In this document: one piece after another, positions 26,525 to 35,144 of the stretch
Layout of the letters: every line of letters starts with the position of its first letter
Numbering within the stretch: the stretch's first letter is position 1
Origin: Actinomadura terrae
GTDB lineage: Bacteria; Actinomycetota; Actinomycetes; Streptosporangiales; Streptosporangiaceae
Assembly (NCBI RefSeq): GCF_022751215.1
Contig: NZ_JAICDG010000003.1
Span: forward strand, 806,001-870,000
Direction: 5' to 3'
Length of the DNA stretch: 64,000 nucleotides
Program-made: the position numbers and the translations under genes
The notes under the pieces: generated by a model
What the model saw: the letters and a program-made list of their open reading frames with translations, nothing else
Told to the model about the DNA's origin: nothing
Database searches by the model: none

Positions 26525-27829
26525 GTGCGTCCGAATGCTCCGGCGGCGGGCGAACTGGCCGGGTGGGTCGTCGAGGCGGCCGGGCGCGCGCTGGACCTCG
26601 TCGCGGACCTGGACGACGAGCAGATGGCCGGCCCGCCGCTGCCGACCGTCAACCCGCCACTGTGGGAGATCGGGCATCTCGCCTGGTTCCAGGAGAAGTT
26701 CGTGCTGCGGAACGTGTGCGGCCTGGAGCCCGCGATCGCCGGCGCCGACGCCCTGTACGACTCGGGCGCCGTCCCGCACGACACCCGCCGGCGGCTGCGG
26801 CTGCCGCCGCGCGAGGAGACCGCCGGCTACGTGCGCACGGTCGCCGAACGCGTCGCCGAACAGGTGGAGCGCGCGGACGCGATCGACGTCGTCCGCCATT
26901 TCGCCAGGTACACCGTGCACCATTACGACACGCACACCGAAGCACTTACCTACATGCGCCAGAACCTCGGATATCCGCCGCCCGTATTGCCGGGACTGAC
27001 CGACGCAGGGCCGCCCGAGGGACGGGACGCGGGCGCGCTTCCCGGAGACGTCGACTTCGCCGGGGGCGCGTTCGCGCTCGGCGCGCGCATGTCCGACCCG
27101 TTTGTCTACGACAACGAGAAATGGGCGCACGAGGTCGTGGTCGCACCGTTCGCGATGGCGAGGGCGCCGGTCACGCAGGCGGAGTTCGCCGCGTTCGTCG
27201 ACGACGGCGGCTACGCCGACGCCCGGCTGTGGTCGGACGGCGGCGCCTGGCTCGCCGCGACCGGCGCGACACGGCCGGCCTACTGGCGGGGCGGCGCCGG
27301 CGGGTGGCAGCGGCGGAGCTTCGACACCTGGGTCGACCTGGAGCCGCACCCGCCGATGTGCCATGTGTCCTGGTGGGAGGCCGACGCGTACTGCCGGTGG
27401 GCCGGGCGGCGCCTCCCGTCCGAGGCCGAGTGGGAGTTCGCGGCGACCGGCGGGGCCCGCGCGCGGCCCGCCTACCCGTGGGGCGACAAGCCGCCCACCG
27501 CTTCGACCGCCGCGACCGACTGGCGCTCGACCGGCCCGGTGGACGTCGGCGCCTGCGCGGCGGGGGAGGAGCCCGCGGGCTGCCGGCAGCTGATCGGCAA
27601 CGTCTGGGAGTGGACGGCGAGCGACTTCGCCGCCTACCCGAACTTCGAGCGCGACGCCTACGCCGCGAACTCCGAGCCGTTCTTCGGCGACCGCAAAGTG
27701 CTGCGCGGCGGGGCGTGGGCCACCCGCGGCCGCTACGTCCGGTCCGCGCTGCGCAACTACTTCACCCCCGACCGGCGGGACGTGCCGGCCGGGTTCCGCA
27801 CCTGCGCCCCGTCCGCGTCGGCGCGGTGA
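26525..27829 (+). CDS. senA: Selenoneine synthase SenA (EgtB-like, DinB plus formylglycine-type domains)
   Basis: The 434-residue protein is an EgtB-family non-haem iron enzyme. The N-terminal DinB-like domain carries the iron ligands His51 (WEIGHLAWFQE) and the H133-x3-H137-x-E139 motif (HHYDTHTE). The C-terminal FGE-sulfatase fold shows VSWWEADAYCRWAGRRLPSEAEWEFA and GGAWATRGRYVRSALRNYF. EgtB joins a thiol to hercynine; the SenA branch uses selenosugar. Assignment to SenA rests on the adjacent senB-type gene and divergent selD. The GTG at 26525 has GGGGG six bases upstream. Four bases separate it from senB. Confidence 0.85.
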   Translation: MRPNAPAAGELAGWVVEAAGRALDLVADLDDEQMAGPPLPTVNPPLWEIGHLAWFQEKFVLRNVCGLEPAIAGADALYDSGAVPHDTRRRLRLPPREETAGYVRTVAERVAEQVERADAIDVVRHFARYTVHHYDTHTEALTYMRQNLGYPPPVLPGLTDAGPPEGRDAGALPGDVDFAGGAFALGARMSDPFVYDNEKWAHEVVVAPFAMARAPVTQAEFAAFVDDGGYADARLWSDGGAWLAATGATRPAYWRGGAGGWQRRSFDTWVDLEPHPPMCHVSWWEADAYCRWAGRRLPSEAEWEFAATGGARARPAYPWGDKPPTASTAATDWRSTGPVDVGACAAGEEPAGCRQLIGNVWEWTASDFAAYPNFERDAYAANSEPFFGDRKVLRGGAWATRGRYVRSALRNYFTPDRRDVPAGFRTCAPSASAR

Positions 27830-27833
27830 TGAC

Positions 27834-28802
27834 GTGATCCTCATCGTCACCCCCGCGCCGGTCGTCGGCGCCCAGGGCAACGGCGTGACCGCGCAGCGCT
27901 GGGCCAAGCTGCTCCGGCGACTCGGCCACGAGGTCGAGGTCCGCGAGGGCTACCGGCGCGGCGGCGCTCCCCGCGACGCGCTGATCGCGCTGCACGCCCG
28001 CAAGAGCGCGGACGCGGTCCGCGCCTTCCACGCCGACCACCCCAAGGCGCCGGTCGTGATCGCGATGACCGGCACCGACCTGTATCCCGACCTCGTGTCC
28101 GCGCAGGTCGACCCCGAGGTGCTCGCGATCGCGACCCGCCTGGTCGTGCTCCAGCGGGAGGGCGCGGCGCAGCTCGGCCCCGCGCTCGCCGGACGCACCG
28201 ACGTGATCGTGCAGTCGGGCCCGGACATCGCGCCGCGCCCGCCGCGCACGGACCGCTTCGAGGTCGCCTTCCTCGCCCACATCCGCCCGGTGAAGGACCC
28301 GCTGCGCCCGGCGGCGGCGGTGCGGCTGCTACCCGCCGCGTCCCGGACCTGCGTCGTCCACCTCGGCGAGGGACGCGACCCGAAGCTCGCCGCGCGGGCC
28401 GCCGCCGAGACGCGCGCGAACCCCCGCTACGAGTGGCGGGGGGCGGTGCCGCGCGAGGAGGCGCTCCGCGTCCTGGCCGGGAGCCGCCTGCTGCTGCTCA
28501 CGTCCCTGCACGAGGGCGGCGCGAACGTGGTGTCGGAGGCCCTCGCCGCCGGGGTGCCGGTCGTCTCCTCGGCCATCCCCGGGTCGACGGGCCTGCTCGG
28601 CGCCGGTTACCCCGGCTACTTCCCGCCCGGCGACAGCGAGGCGCTCGCCGCCCTGCTCTACGCCGCCGAGGAGGATCACGGCGGCCTCTACCGGGCGCTG
28701 AAGGCGCAGTGCGCGGCGCTGCGCCCGCTCGTCGACCCCGAGGCGGAGAAGCGGGCCCTCGCCCGGCTACTGCGCGCCCTCGACCTGCCCGCCCACGAGT
28801 AG
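27834..28802 (+). CDS. senB: Selenosugar synthase SenB (glycosyltransferase-like)
   Basis: The 322-residue protein has a GT-B-type layout. The N-terminal Rossmann half starts MILIVTPAPVVGAQGNGVTAQRW in effect, with a GTG start at 27834. The C-terminal half carries LLLTSLHEGGANVVSEALAAGVPVVSSAIPGS, the donor-binding block. SenB enzymes join selenophosphate to a UDP-sugar to give a selenosugar, the selenium donor for SenA. The start lies four bases after the senA stop. Loss of selD, senA or senB would each break the selenoneine route. The assignment is family- and context-based. Confidence 0.85.
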   Translation: MILIVTPAPVVGAQGNGVTAQRWAKLLRRLGHEVEVREGYRRGGAPRDALIALHARKSADAVRAFHADHPKAPVVIAMTGTDLYPDLVSAQVDPEVLAIATRLVVLQREGAAQLGPALAGRTDVIVQSGPDIAPRPPRTDRFEVAFLAHIRPVKDPLRPAAAVRLLPAASRTCVVHLGEGRDPKLAARAAAETRANPRYEWRGAVPREEALRVLAGSRLLLLTSLHEGGANVVSEALAAGVPVVSSAIPGSTGLLGAGYPGYFPPGDSEALAALLYAAEEDHGGLYRALKAQCAALRPLVDPEAEKRALARLLRALDLPAHE

Positions 28803-28862
28803 CAGGATCACAGTCCTGAGCGGAGATCCTCGAATATGCGCCATGCTTCGGCCGCTCCCCGT

Positions 28863-30068
28863 TCAGATGAAGTTGTGCGTGTGCAGTGCGGACAGCTCGG
28901 CGGCCTCGTCGGCGCGGAAGCCGAGGCGGAGCAGCCGGTGCTGCCGTCCCTCGTCCATCTCCTGGTGGAGCAGCCGCACCGCCTCGTGACCGCGCCGGAT
29001 CGCCTCGGGCGTCCACTCCCCGGCGGCGAGGACGACCAGCGAGTCGAACACGTCCTGGTTGAGGCCGGTGCTGTCGGACAGCGCGTCGTGGCGGCGCTCG
29101 ACCGCGGCCCGCAGCCGGCCGCGCAGCGCCGGGTCCACGGCGGCCTGGTGCTGGAGGTGCGCGACGCCGAACGCGACGTGCCGCGCCTCGTCCTGCCGCG
29201 CCAGCCGGGTCACCTGCCGGGTCACCGGGTCGGGGGCGTGCCGGTCCAGGAAGCTGAGCAGGTTGAGGAAGCTGCCCTCGCCGAGCACCGACAGCAGGAA
29301 CGTGGCGAGCGAGAAGTCGGGCTCGGTGAGCAGCGTGGCCAGCGACTCGCGCCCGCTCACCGACGACGTGCCGAGCTCGCCGCCGCGCAGCAGCGCCCGC
29401 CGCGCGAACACCTCCAGGTGCCGCGCCTCGTCGGCGGCCTGCACCGCCAGCAGCTGCTGCACCTCGCGGAAGTGCGGGTGGATCCGGGCGAGCAGGCGCG
29501 CCGGGACGACCAGCGCCACCTGCTCGCATTCCACCAGGTACGTCATGACCTGGACGACCGCGCGCTCGATCTCGTCCGGGAGCGCGAACGTGGCGTCCCA
29601 CGCGATCACCTCGTCCGGCTTCCACTGCGCCGCGACCGCGCTCGCGTACAGCGTCGGCGCGATGTCGGCCCACACCAGGTCGCGGTCGATCAGGTCGTAT
29701 CCGGGCACCGGACCGCCGGGCTCGACCAGCGCGCCGCGCGCCGCCAGGCCCCAGCCCGGGTCGGCGCGGGCCACGATCCCGTCGGGGCGCGGACCGCCCG
29801 CGCGCTGCGCGCCCGCCCAGTGGTCCAGGTCGGCGCGGCCCCGGATCACCCAGGCGCGGATGCCGGTGTCCGAGTGGCCGTCCGGCTCCCGGACGCCGTG
29901 GCCCCGCACGTCGCACCACGCCCGGAGGTGGACGGGCAGCGCCGCGTCCAGGCCGGTCACGCCCAGCTCCGCGCCGGGCGGCAGGTCGCGCAGCGCCCGC
30001 TGCACCAGCAGGTGGGCGCCCTGCTCGAAACCCAGAAAACCGAGGTCGAGAACCGGTGATGGCGTCAT
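28863..30068 (-). CDS. Ferritin-like di-iron protein with N-terminal TusA-like domain
   Basis: The 401-residue protein begins with a TusA/SirA-like segment (residues 5-60; LPPGAELGVTGL, LPVHLRAWCDVRGHGV). The remainder is a helical ferritin-like domain with two iron-site signatures, ADEARHLEVFARR (about residue 216) and QDEARHVAFG (about 300), each with Glu-x-x-His. Members act as oxidases, desaturases or oxygenases, or store iron. The reaction here is unknown. Its ATG overlaps the stop of a 37-codon upstream reading frame by four bases. It is convergent with senB, which adds an iron-thiol enzyme candidate to the selenium region. Confidence 0.75.
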   Translation of the reverse strand: MTPSPVLDLGFLGFEQGAHLLVQRALRDLPPGAELGVTGLDAALPVHLRAWCDVRGHGVREPDGHSDTGIRAWVIRGRADLDHWAGAQRAGGPRPDGIVARADPGWGLAARGALVEPGGPVPGYDLIDRDLVWADIAPTLYASAVAAQWKPDEVIAWDATFALPDEIERAVVQVMTYLVECEQVALVVPARLLARIHPHFREVQQLLAVQAADEARHLEVFARRALLRGGELGTSSVSGRESLATLLTEPDFSLATFLLSVLGEGSFLNLLSFLDRHAPDPVTRQVTRLARQDEARHVAFGVAHLQHQAAVDPALRGRLRAAVERRHDALSDSTGLNQDVFDSLVVLAAGEWTPEAIRRGHEAVRLLHQEMDEGRQHRLLRLGFRADEAAELSALHTHNFI

Positions 30069-30178
30069 GGCGTCACCCGCGTCACGAGCAGCCTCCGTAG
30101 ATCGAGCCCGGCGGCGACCTCGGCGGCGCCGATCAGGCCGATGACGGCGCCTAACGACGCCGTTTGTGCATGCGTCAT
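30065..30178 (-). CDS. Small 37-residue protein coupled to the ferritin-like gene
   Basis: A short frame begins with ATG at 30178, after AAGGA six bases upstream, and ends in a TGA that overlaps the ATG of the ferritin-like gene (ATGA). The peptide starts MTHAQTASLG, holds a hydrophobic stretch AVIGLIGAAEVAAGL, then a basic end LRRLLVTRV. It could be a small membrane-associated peptide or simply a leader for translational coupling. No family was recognised. Confidence 0.45.
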   Translation of the reverse strand: MTHAQTASLGAVIGLIGAAEVAAGLDLRRLLVTRVTP

Positions 30179-30435
30179 ACCTCGTCCTTGGTCATATGTC
30201 CGCGCCGAGGGTCACTGGTCGCAACCGGACGGTCTCGGCTCGCGGGAGTGACGATGTCACTGATGCGGCGCCCCGACAAGGGGAGAGGTGAACCCTTGCG
30301 TAAGCTGACGCTAACGGAACGAGGCGCCCACTTTTGAAGTGGCCGAAATGCCTGTCACGGCATAGCCCGTAGGGGTATCCTGCGGCCGCTCCGGCGCTTG
30401 GCGGCGCTGAGCTGCCGACTGCTAGCCTGAGACCG
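30179..30435. other. Intergenic promoter region
   Basis: About 260 bp separate two divergent units. The stretch 30290-30370 is less GC-rich and contains TTGCGTAAGCTGACGCTAACG, a plausible area for the ArsR-SRPBCC promoter. No gene was seen. Confidence 0.35.
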
Positions 30436-30786
30436 ATGCCACCCCAACGATCCGGCCTGGACGAGGACGTCGTCTTCCGCGCTCTGGCGGAACCGCGGCG
30501 GCGCGCGATCCTGAGCCTGGTGGCCTCCGCCGAGCTGCCCGCCGGCAAGATCGCCGAACACTTCGAGGTCACCCGGTCGGCCGTGTCGCAGCACCTCCAG
30601 GTGCTGAAGGACGCGGGGCTCGTGACCGAGCGCCGGGATGGCACCCGCCGCCTCTACCGGGCCAGCGAGGAGACCCTGGTCGAGCTGCGCGCCTTCCTGG
30701 AGGATCTGTGGCGGCAGAGCTTCGAGATGACCCGCGACGTCCTGGAGGCCGGCTCCGAGGACGTCGGCGGCGCCGCCGCCGGCTGA
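30436..30786 (+). CDS. ArsR-family winged-helix repressor
   Basis: The 116-residue protein has the ArsR/SmtB winged helix: FRALAEPRRRAILSLV, then the recognition helix VTRSAVSQHLQVLKDAGLV and wing ERRDGTRRLYRA. It lacks the Cys/His metal-site cluster of arsenic or zinc sensors. ArsR genes beside SRPBCC proteins usually control those genes, and one follows at 30931. Translation from the ATG at 30436 gives a normal-length family member. Confidence 0.88.
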   Translation: MPPQRSGLDEDVVFRALAEPRRRAILSLVASAELPAGKIAEHFEVTRSAVSQHLQVLKDAGLVTERRDGTRRLYRASEETLVELRAFLEDLWRQSFEMTRDVLEAGSEDVGGAAAG

Positions 30787-30930
30787 CCCGGGCCTCCCGC
30801 GATTTTGGCCCGTTCCGGCCGCCGCGCTCTTCGGCGGGTCCTGGGCGCGTGGGAGCCGTGGGACGGTGGTGGGACGCGGCACGCTCGGCACCGCTGAGGC
30901 GCCGACCTCACGGGGGTAGGAACACGCACT

Positions 30931-31404
30931 GTGAAGCCTGTTGAGCCGATCCGGCAGGCCTTGATGATCGAGGCGAGCCAGGAGAGGACGTTCCACACGT
31001 TCGTCAGGCGGCTGTCCGCCTGGTGGCCCATCGAGGGCCGCGCGGCCATGGGCGGTATGGGCGGCATGACCCGCGGGACGGGTGACGTCCGGGTCGAGGA
31101 GTGGGTCGGCGGCCGCGTCTACCAGGGCGGACGTGGCGGGGCCGAGCGCGAGCGGGGCCGGGTCACCAGCTGGAACCCGCCCAGCTCCTTCGCCTTCACC
31201 TGGGAGGTGGCCCCCGGCACGGAGGTCACGGAGGTGCACCTCCGGTTCCAGCGGCTCGGCCCGGCGCTGACCCGCGTCGTCATGGTCCACCACGGCTGGG
31301 AGTACCTGAGCACCGCGTTGCTCGACCGCTACACCGGCCACACGGGCGGCTGGCTCGCCGCGCTGCGCAGGTTCGCCGCGATGTTCGAGATCGAGCCCCG
31401 CTAG
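30931..31404 (+). CDS. SRPBCC (AHSA1-like) domain protein
   Basis: The 157-residue protein has the START-like fold with the family blocks RTFHTFVRRLSAWWP, GDVRVEEWVGGRVYQ, GRVTSWNPPSSFAFTWE and HHGWEYL. The cavity binds hydrophobic ligands, and the true ligand is unknown. A Gly/Met-rich insert (GGMGGM) lies near residue 38. The start is the GTG at 30931; an ATG at 30964 is possible but shortens the first strand. It probably forms a unit with the ArsR gene upstream. Confidence 0.8.
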   Translation: MKPVEPIRQALMIEASQERTFHTFVRRLSAWWPIEGRAAMGGMGGMTRGTGDVRVEEWVGGRVYQGGRGGAERERGRVTSWNPPSSFAFTWEVAPGTEVTEVHLRFQRLGPALTRVVMVHHGWEYLSTALLDRYTGHTGGWLAALRRFAAMFEIEPR

Positions 31405-31433
31405 GTAGCTCTTAATTCTCCGTCCGACCCGGC

Positions 31434-31916
31434 TTACGCGGGGAGGAAGTCGACGTAGGCCGCCAGGCACCACGTCCAGCCGCCCTGGGACTCGACCGCG
31501 CTCCGGACGGCCGCCGCGCCGGCGCCGTGCCGCTCGAAGTAGCGGTGCTCCAGCTCGACCCGCGTCCGGTTACCGTCCTCGGCGAGGAAGCGGATCTCGA
31601 CCTCGCTGGCGTGGTCCGGGTCGGGGTCGAACCGCCAGTCGCCGTCCAGATGCCAGGCCAGGACGAGCCGCGCCGGTGGCTCGAACGCCGTGACCCGGCC
31701 GATGTCGCTCTCACTGCCGTTCACGCCGACCTCGTACCAGCGGCCGCCCGCCCTCGGTTCGAGCACGAAGTCGGCCATCTCGGCCTCGCCGACGCTGTAC
31801 TCCTTCGGCCACCACGCCCCGAACTGCTCGGTGAACACGCGGAACGCCAGCTCCCGGTCGGCGGCGACCGCGATCGTCTGGCGCACCACGTCCCTGAGGT
31901 CGACCGGCCGGCTCAT
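31434..31916 (-). CDS. SRPBCC (AHSA1-like) domain protein
   Basis: A second START-like protein of 160 residues with AFRVFTEQFGAWWPKEY, GGRWYEVGVNG, GRVTAFEPPARLVLAWH and the final GGWTWCLAAYVDFLPA. It is a paralogue in style of the gene at 30931 and convergent with it, 29 bp apart. GGAGG lies nine bases before the ATG at 31916. The ligand is unknown. Confidence 0.83.
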   Translation of the reverse strand: MSRPVDLRDVVRQTIAVAADRELAFRVFTEQFGAWWPKEYSVGEAEMADFVLEPRAGGRWYEVGVNGSESDIGRVTAFEPPARLVLAWHLDGDWRFDPDPDHASEVEIRFLAEDGNRTRVELEHRYFERHGAGAAAVRSAVESQGGWTWCLAAYVDFLPA

Positions 31917-32009
31917 CCTCGTGGTCCTCCCGCTTGGCAACGTCGCACGGCGCGAGCATGGCCAGGGTAGCCGGACCGCGCCTCCGCGACGGTGGAGACG
32001 CTCCGGCCG

Positions 32010-32834
32010 CTAGGCGGCCGCGCCCGCCCACCGGCGTGCCAGGCGCGACAGCACGGCCGCCACGAGCATCAGCGCCAGCACCGCCATGACGAGTGTGGAC
32101 AGGTCCGCGTAGCGGAGGAGCCTGAGCGAGCTCGCGAGCTCCTGGCCGATGCCGCCCGCCCCGACGAAGCCGAGGACCGTCGAGGTGCGGATGTTGCATT
32201 CCCACTGGTAGAGCAGCAGCGAGGTGAGCCCGGCCGCCGCCTGCGGCACGATCGCGAGCGCGGCCGTCGCGAACCGTCCGGCGCCGGTCAGCCGGATCGC
32301 CTCGACCGGCGCGGGGTCGACGGCCTCCAGCTGCTCCGCCCCGAGCCTGGCGAGCACCCCGCCGCCGTGCAGGCCGATGGCGAGCGTGCCCGCGCCGGGC
32401 CCCGGGCCGATCGTCGCGACGAACAGCAGCGCCCAGATCAGGTCCGGGACGCCGCGCAGCGCCGCCGCGTACATGCGGGCCGCCGTCCGGAGGAGGGACG
32501 GGCCCCCGACGTTGTCCGCCAGCGGGACCGCCGCCGGGACGGCGAGCACGACCGCGAACAGGAGGCCGGACAGCGAGATCTGGACGGTCTCCACCACGGC
32601 ACGGCCGACCAGGCGGAGGAACGCGGGCGCCAGGTCGGGGTGGGCGAACGCGCGCAGCAGCCGGACCCCGCCGATCCGGCCCGCGATGAGCGCGCCCGGC
32701 CTCGCCCCGGTTCCCGTGACGGCCCAGCCGAGCGCCGCCGCCACGGCCAGCGCCGCCGACCACCGCCCGCGCGGGCGGCCGCGCGGCAGGGGCAGCGGGG
32801 CCCGCGCGCGCCAGGAGAGCTCGTCGGGGATCAT
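32010..32834 (-). CDS. PhnE-like ABC transporter permease
   Basis: The 274-residue membrane protein has about six hydrophobic segments and the binding-protein-dependent permease signature near EAIRLTGAGRFATAALAIVPQ. The ending GFVGAGGIGQELASSLRLLRYADLST is characteristic of phosphonate/phosphite permeases. Its ATG overlaps the stop of the ATPase gene by four bases. No periplasmic binding-protein gene is present, so the transporter is incomplete here. The solute is inferred only from the family. Confidence 0.82.
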   Translation of the reverse strand: MIPDELSWRARAPLPLPRGRPRGRWSAALAVAAALGWAVTGTGARPGALIAGRIGGVRLLRAFAHPDLAPAFLRLVGRAVVETVQISLSGLLFAVVLAVPAAVPLADNVGGPSLLRTAARMYAAALRGVPDLIWALLFVATIGPGPGAGTLAIGLHGGGVLARLGAEQLEAVDPAPVEAIRLTGAGRFATAALAIVPQAAAGLTSLLLYQWECNIRTSTVLGFVGAGGIGQELASSLRLLRYADLSTLVMAVLALMLVAAVLSRLARRWAGAAA

Positions 32835-33595
32835 GGCGCGCGGCGGGTCAGGCGGGGAGCGCCGTCCCCGTAGATCGCGGCGGCGGTCCGGTCGTCGAGG
32901 TAGGAGCCGTCATGGACGAGCCGTCCCTTGCGGAGCGCGATGACGCGGGAGAAGTGCCGCGTGAGCGCGAGGTCGCGGGTCGAGACGATCAGCGTGGCGC
33001 CCGCGGAGCGCAGCGCCTCCATCGTCCGCCCGGCCGCGACCGGGTCCAGCCCGTGGGTGGGCTCGTCGGCCAGCAGCAGGCGGGGACGGGGGAGCAGCGC
33101 CCTGATCAGGGAGATCCGTCTGCGCTGGCCGCCGGAGAGGTCGACGGCGCGGGCGAGCAGGCAGTCGGTGACGCCGAGCGTCTCGGCCAGCTCGGCCAGG
33201 CGCTCCGCGTGCGGGGCGGGCACCCGGCCGGCGAAGGCCGCCGTCCAGTCGCGGGCCCGCCAGCCGGACGCCGTGCCCATCAGCGCGTTGAACCGCGCCG
33301 AGGCCCCGAGGACCAGGTCGTCCCCCTGCCGGACGAAGCCGGTCGCCCGCCGCGCCCGCCGGTCGCGCGGGTCGTGCCCGCCGACGCGGAGCGTCCCGGT
33401 GGCCGCGACCGCGCCGAGGACCGCGCGCAGCAGCGTGGTCTTCCCGGAGCCGGCCGGGCCGAGCAGCGCGACCTGCTCGCCGTCCCCGACCGACACCGTC
33501 AGATGGTCGACCGCCCGTGCGCCGCGTCCGGCGAGCTCGACCGTGAGGCCCTTCGTCCGGACGTCTATCGGACCGCTCCCTCCGGCCCGAGCCAC
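32831..33595 (-). CDS. PhnC-like ABC transporter ATP-binding protein
   Basis: The protein holds Walker A GPAGSGKTT, signature LSGGQRRR and Walker B LLLADEP with the H-loop position replaced by STRDL. The Q-loop is near VRQGDDLVLG. It energises the PhnE-like permease downstream. The start is uncertain. The GTG at 33595 places the first strand correctly but lacks a good ribosome site, and the frame is open far upstream without recognisable sequence. An overlapping 33-codon frame just upstream (33660 to about 33560) looks like a signal peptide and could be the stub of a lost binding protein. Confidence 0.8.
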   Translation of the reverse strand: MARAGGSGPIDVRTKGLTVELAGRGARAVDHLTVSVGDGEQVALLGPAGSGKTTLLRAVLGAVAATGTLRVGGHDPRDRRARRATGFVRQGDDLVLGASARFNALMGTASGWRARDWTAAFAGRVPAPHAERLAELAETLGVTDCLLARAVDLSGGQRRRISLIRALLPRPRLLLADEPTHGLDPVAAGRTMEALRSAGATLIVSTRDLALTRHFSRVIALRKGRLVHDGSYLDDRTAAAIYGDGAPRLTRRAP

Positions 33596-34229
33596 CTGGG
33601 CTGGCGGCTTTCCGGCACGCGCAATGCGGCGATCGCGAAGGCGAGAATAGTTCGGGAAATGTGCATCGGCCACCTCCGCGATTTCACTCGTCGGACCCGG
33701 CGAGCGTACTACGCATGCCGGAAACAAAGGAGACAGGCCGAAAAGGTCGGGCCGGTGGGAGTCTCTCGGCAAAGCGAGATCATATCGGCGGCGAAGGCCG
33801 GGAAAAAGGATCACCGAGGCGATCGCGCACAGTTTCAACCGACTTTGTTTCCGCCCCTCCAGGTCGCTTCATCGCAGCTCAGGCGCTTGTGCGTCCGGCC
33901 GTCGAGGGAAGGGCGGTCGGCGCCGTCCCAGGGCGGCGGGTGCGAGCACGTCATGCCGATTGGCTCCCCTTACTTGCTCCCCAACTCGAACGTGGTGGCC
34001 CTTTCAGGACGTTCCACCCGCTTTTCGGACGCGGCGCAACTCCCACCCGCCACGACCCCCCGGAGGTGCCACGCTCGACGACCGTGTCAAGAACTCGGCC
34101 GGGGGTAGGGGATCCGCCGGCGCGGCAAGCGACGGTTGACGCTTGCGTAAGTGACCACTAACGTTCTCGGCGTCGAGCGGGCTCCGCCTTCGCTCGCGCA
34201 CATCCATCACCCTCACCGGAGGATCGACC
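33596..34229. other. Long gap of lower GC, no secure gene
   Basis: About 630 bp separate the ABC genes from the VOC gene. One weak candidate is a 39-residue minus-strand frame (33954 to 33835) with GGGGAG before its ATG and two cysteines; it matches no family I recognise. TTGACGCTTGCGTAAGTGAC near 34135 may belong to the VOC promoter. Nothing else is supported. Confidence 0.35.
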
Positions 34230-34694
34230 ATGGCAACGCAACCGATTCCCGACACCTACCGCCGCGTCACCCCGAGCCTCGTCGTCCGGGACGCCGCCAA
34301 GGCCATCGAGTTCTACGGCGAGGTGTTCGGAGCGACCGAGCGGCTGCGCTTCCCCGGCCCCGGCGACACGATCGTCCACGCCGAGATCGAGATCGGCGAC
34401 GCGGTCGTCATCGTCCAGGACGAGTTCCCCGAGCAGGGCACCAAGGCCCCGCCGGCCGGGGGCCTCGAAGGCTCCCCGGTGTTCCAGTTCGTCTACGTCG
34501 AGAACGTCGACGCCGCCATCGAGCACGCGGTGAAGCTCGGGGCCAGGCTCGTGCGCCCCGCGACCGACCAGTTCTACGGCGACCGGGACGGCTACGTCAT
34601 CGACCCCTTCGGCCACGGCTGGACCATCGCGACGCACGTCGAGGACGTCTCCGAGGAGGAGCTGGTACGCCGCATGGCCGAGATGACGGGCTGA
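34230..34694 (+). CDS. VOC/glyoxalase-fold protein
   Basis: The 154-residue protein has two beta-alpha-beta-beta-beta units. Blocks are VTPSLVVRDAAKAIEFYGEVFGATE, EIGDAVVIVQDEF, FVYVENVDAAIEHAVKLGARLV and DRDGYVIDPFGHGWTIATH. This subgroup resembles PhnB-like and bleomycin-resistance-like proteins; the activity is unknown. GGAGG lies eight bases before the ATG. Confidence 0.88.
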   Translation: MATQPIPDTYRRVTPSLVVRDAAKAIEFYGEVFGATERLRFPGPGDTIVHAEIEIGDAVVIVQDEFPEQGTKAPPAGGLEGSPVFQFVYVENVDAAIEHAVKLGARLVRPATDQFYGDRDGYVIDPFGHGWTIATHVEDVSEEELVRRMAEMTG

Positions 34695-34722
34695 ACGGGC
34701 ACGGGGGTCATTGGCACGGGGG

Positions 34723-35087
34723 TCAGTGGTGGTACTGGTGGACCACCGCGTGGCCCCTGCCGCGTCCGATCATCCAGCGGTTGACGCGGCGAGGGCGACG
34801 CCGAACGCCGCGCGCAGGGAGAGCCCGGCCTTCAGGACGCCGCGCATCGTCAACGCGTAGCCGAACACGAACGCCAGCGCCACCGCCGCGACGATCGTCG
34901 CGAGGTTCGACCATCCGAACGCGGTCCCGATCACCATTCCCAGCACCTCGCCGATGGCGCAGCCCGTCAGGCAGTGCAGGGTGGCCTGCGCGGCGACCGC
35001 CCAGGTCACCGGCCCCGCGTGGCCGCCCGGAGCGGCACCGGTCTCCGGGACGGACTGCTCCGTCGGCGGATGATCGTGAGCGGGCAC
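34723..35087 (-). pseudogene. DUF4396 membrane protein gene with internal deletion and frameshift
   Basis: The GTG at 35087, after GGGAGGT, starts a DUF4396-type protein with ATLHCLTGCAIGEVLGMVIGTAFG and FVFGYALTMRGVLKAGLSLRAAFGVALAAS, then a stop at 34770. The normal family end, VNRWMIGRGRGHAVVHQYHH, follows immediately in another frame (34723-34785). The family has further membrane segments between these two pieces, and they are missing. A deletion that also shifted the frame explains this. The shortened protein with two membrane helices could still be made, but normal function is unlikely. Confidence 0.7.
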
Positions 35088-35144
35088 GAGCGACCTCCCT
35101 CGGCCGCCAGGCGAGGGACGTGGGCCGGGACTTTGAAACACTGC

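Noticed and set aside
33835..33954. 39-residue minus-strand frame with two cysteines
   Set aside because: It has a ribosome-like site but no family resemblance or neighbour support, so it is mentioned only within the gap entry.
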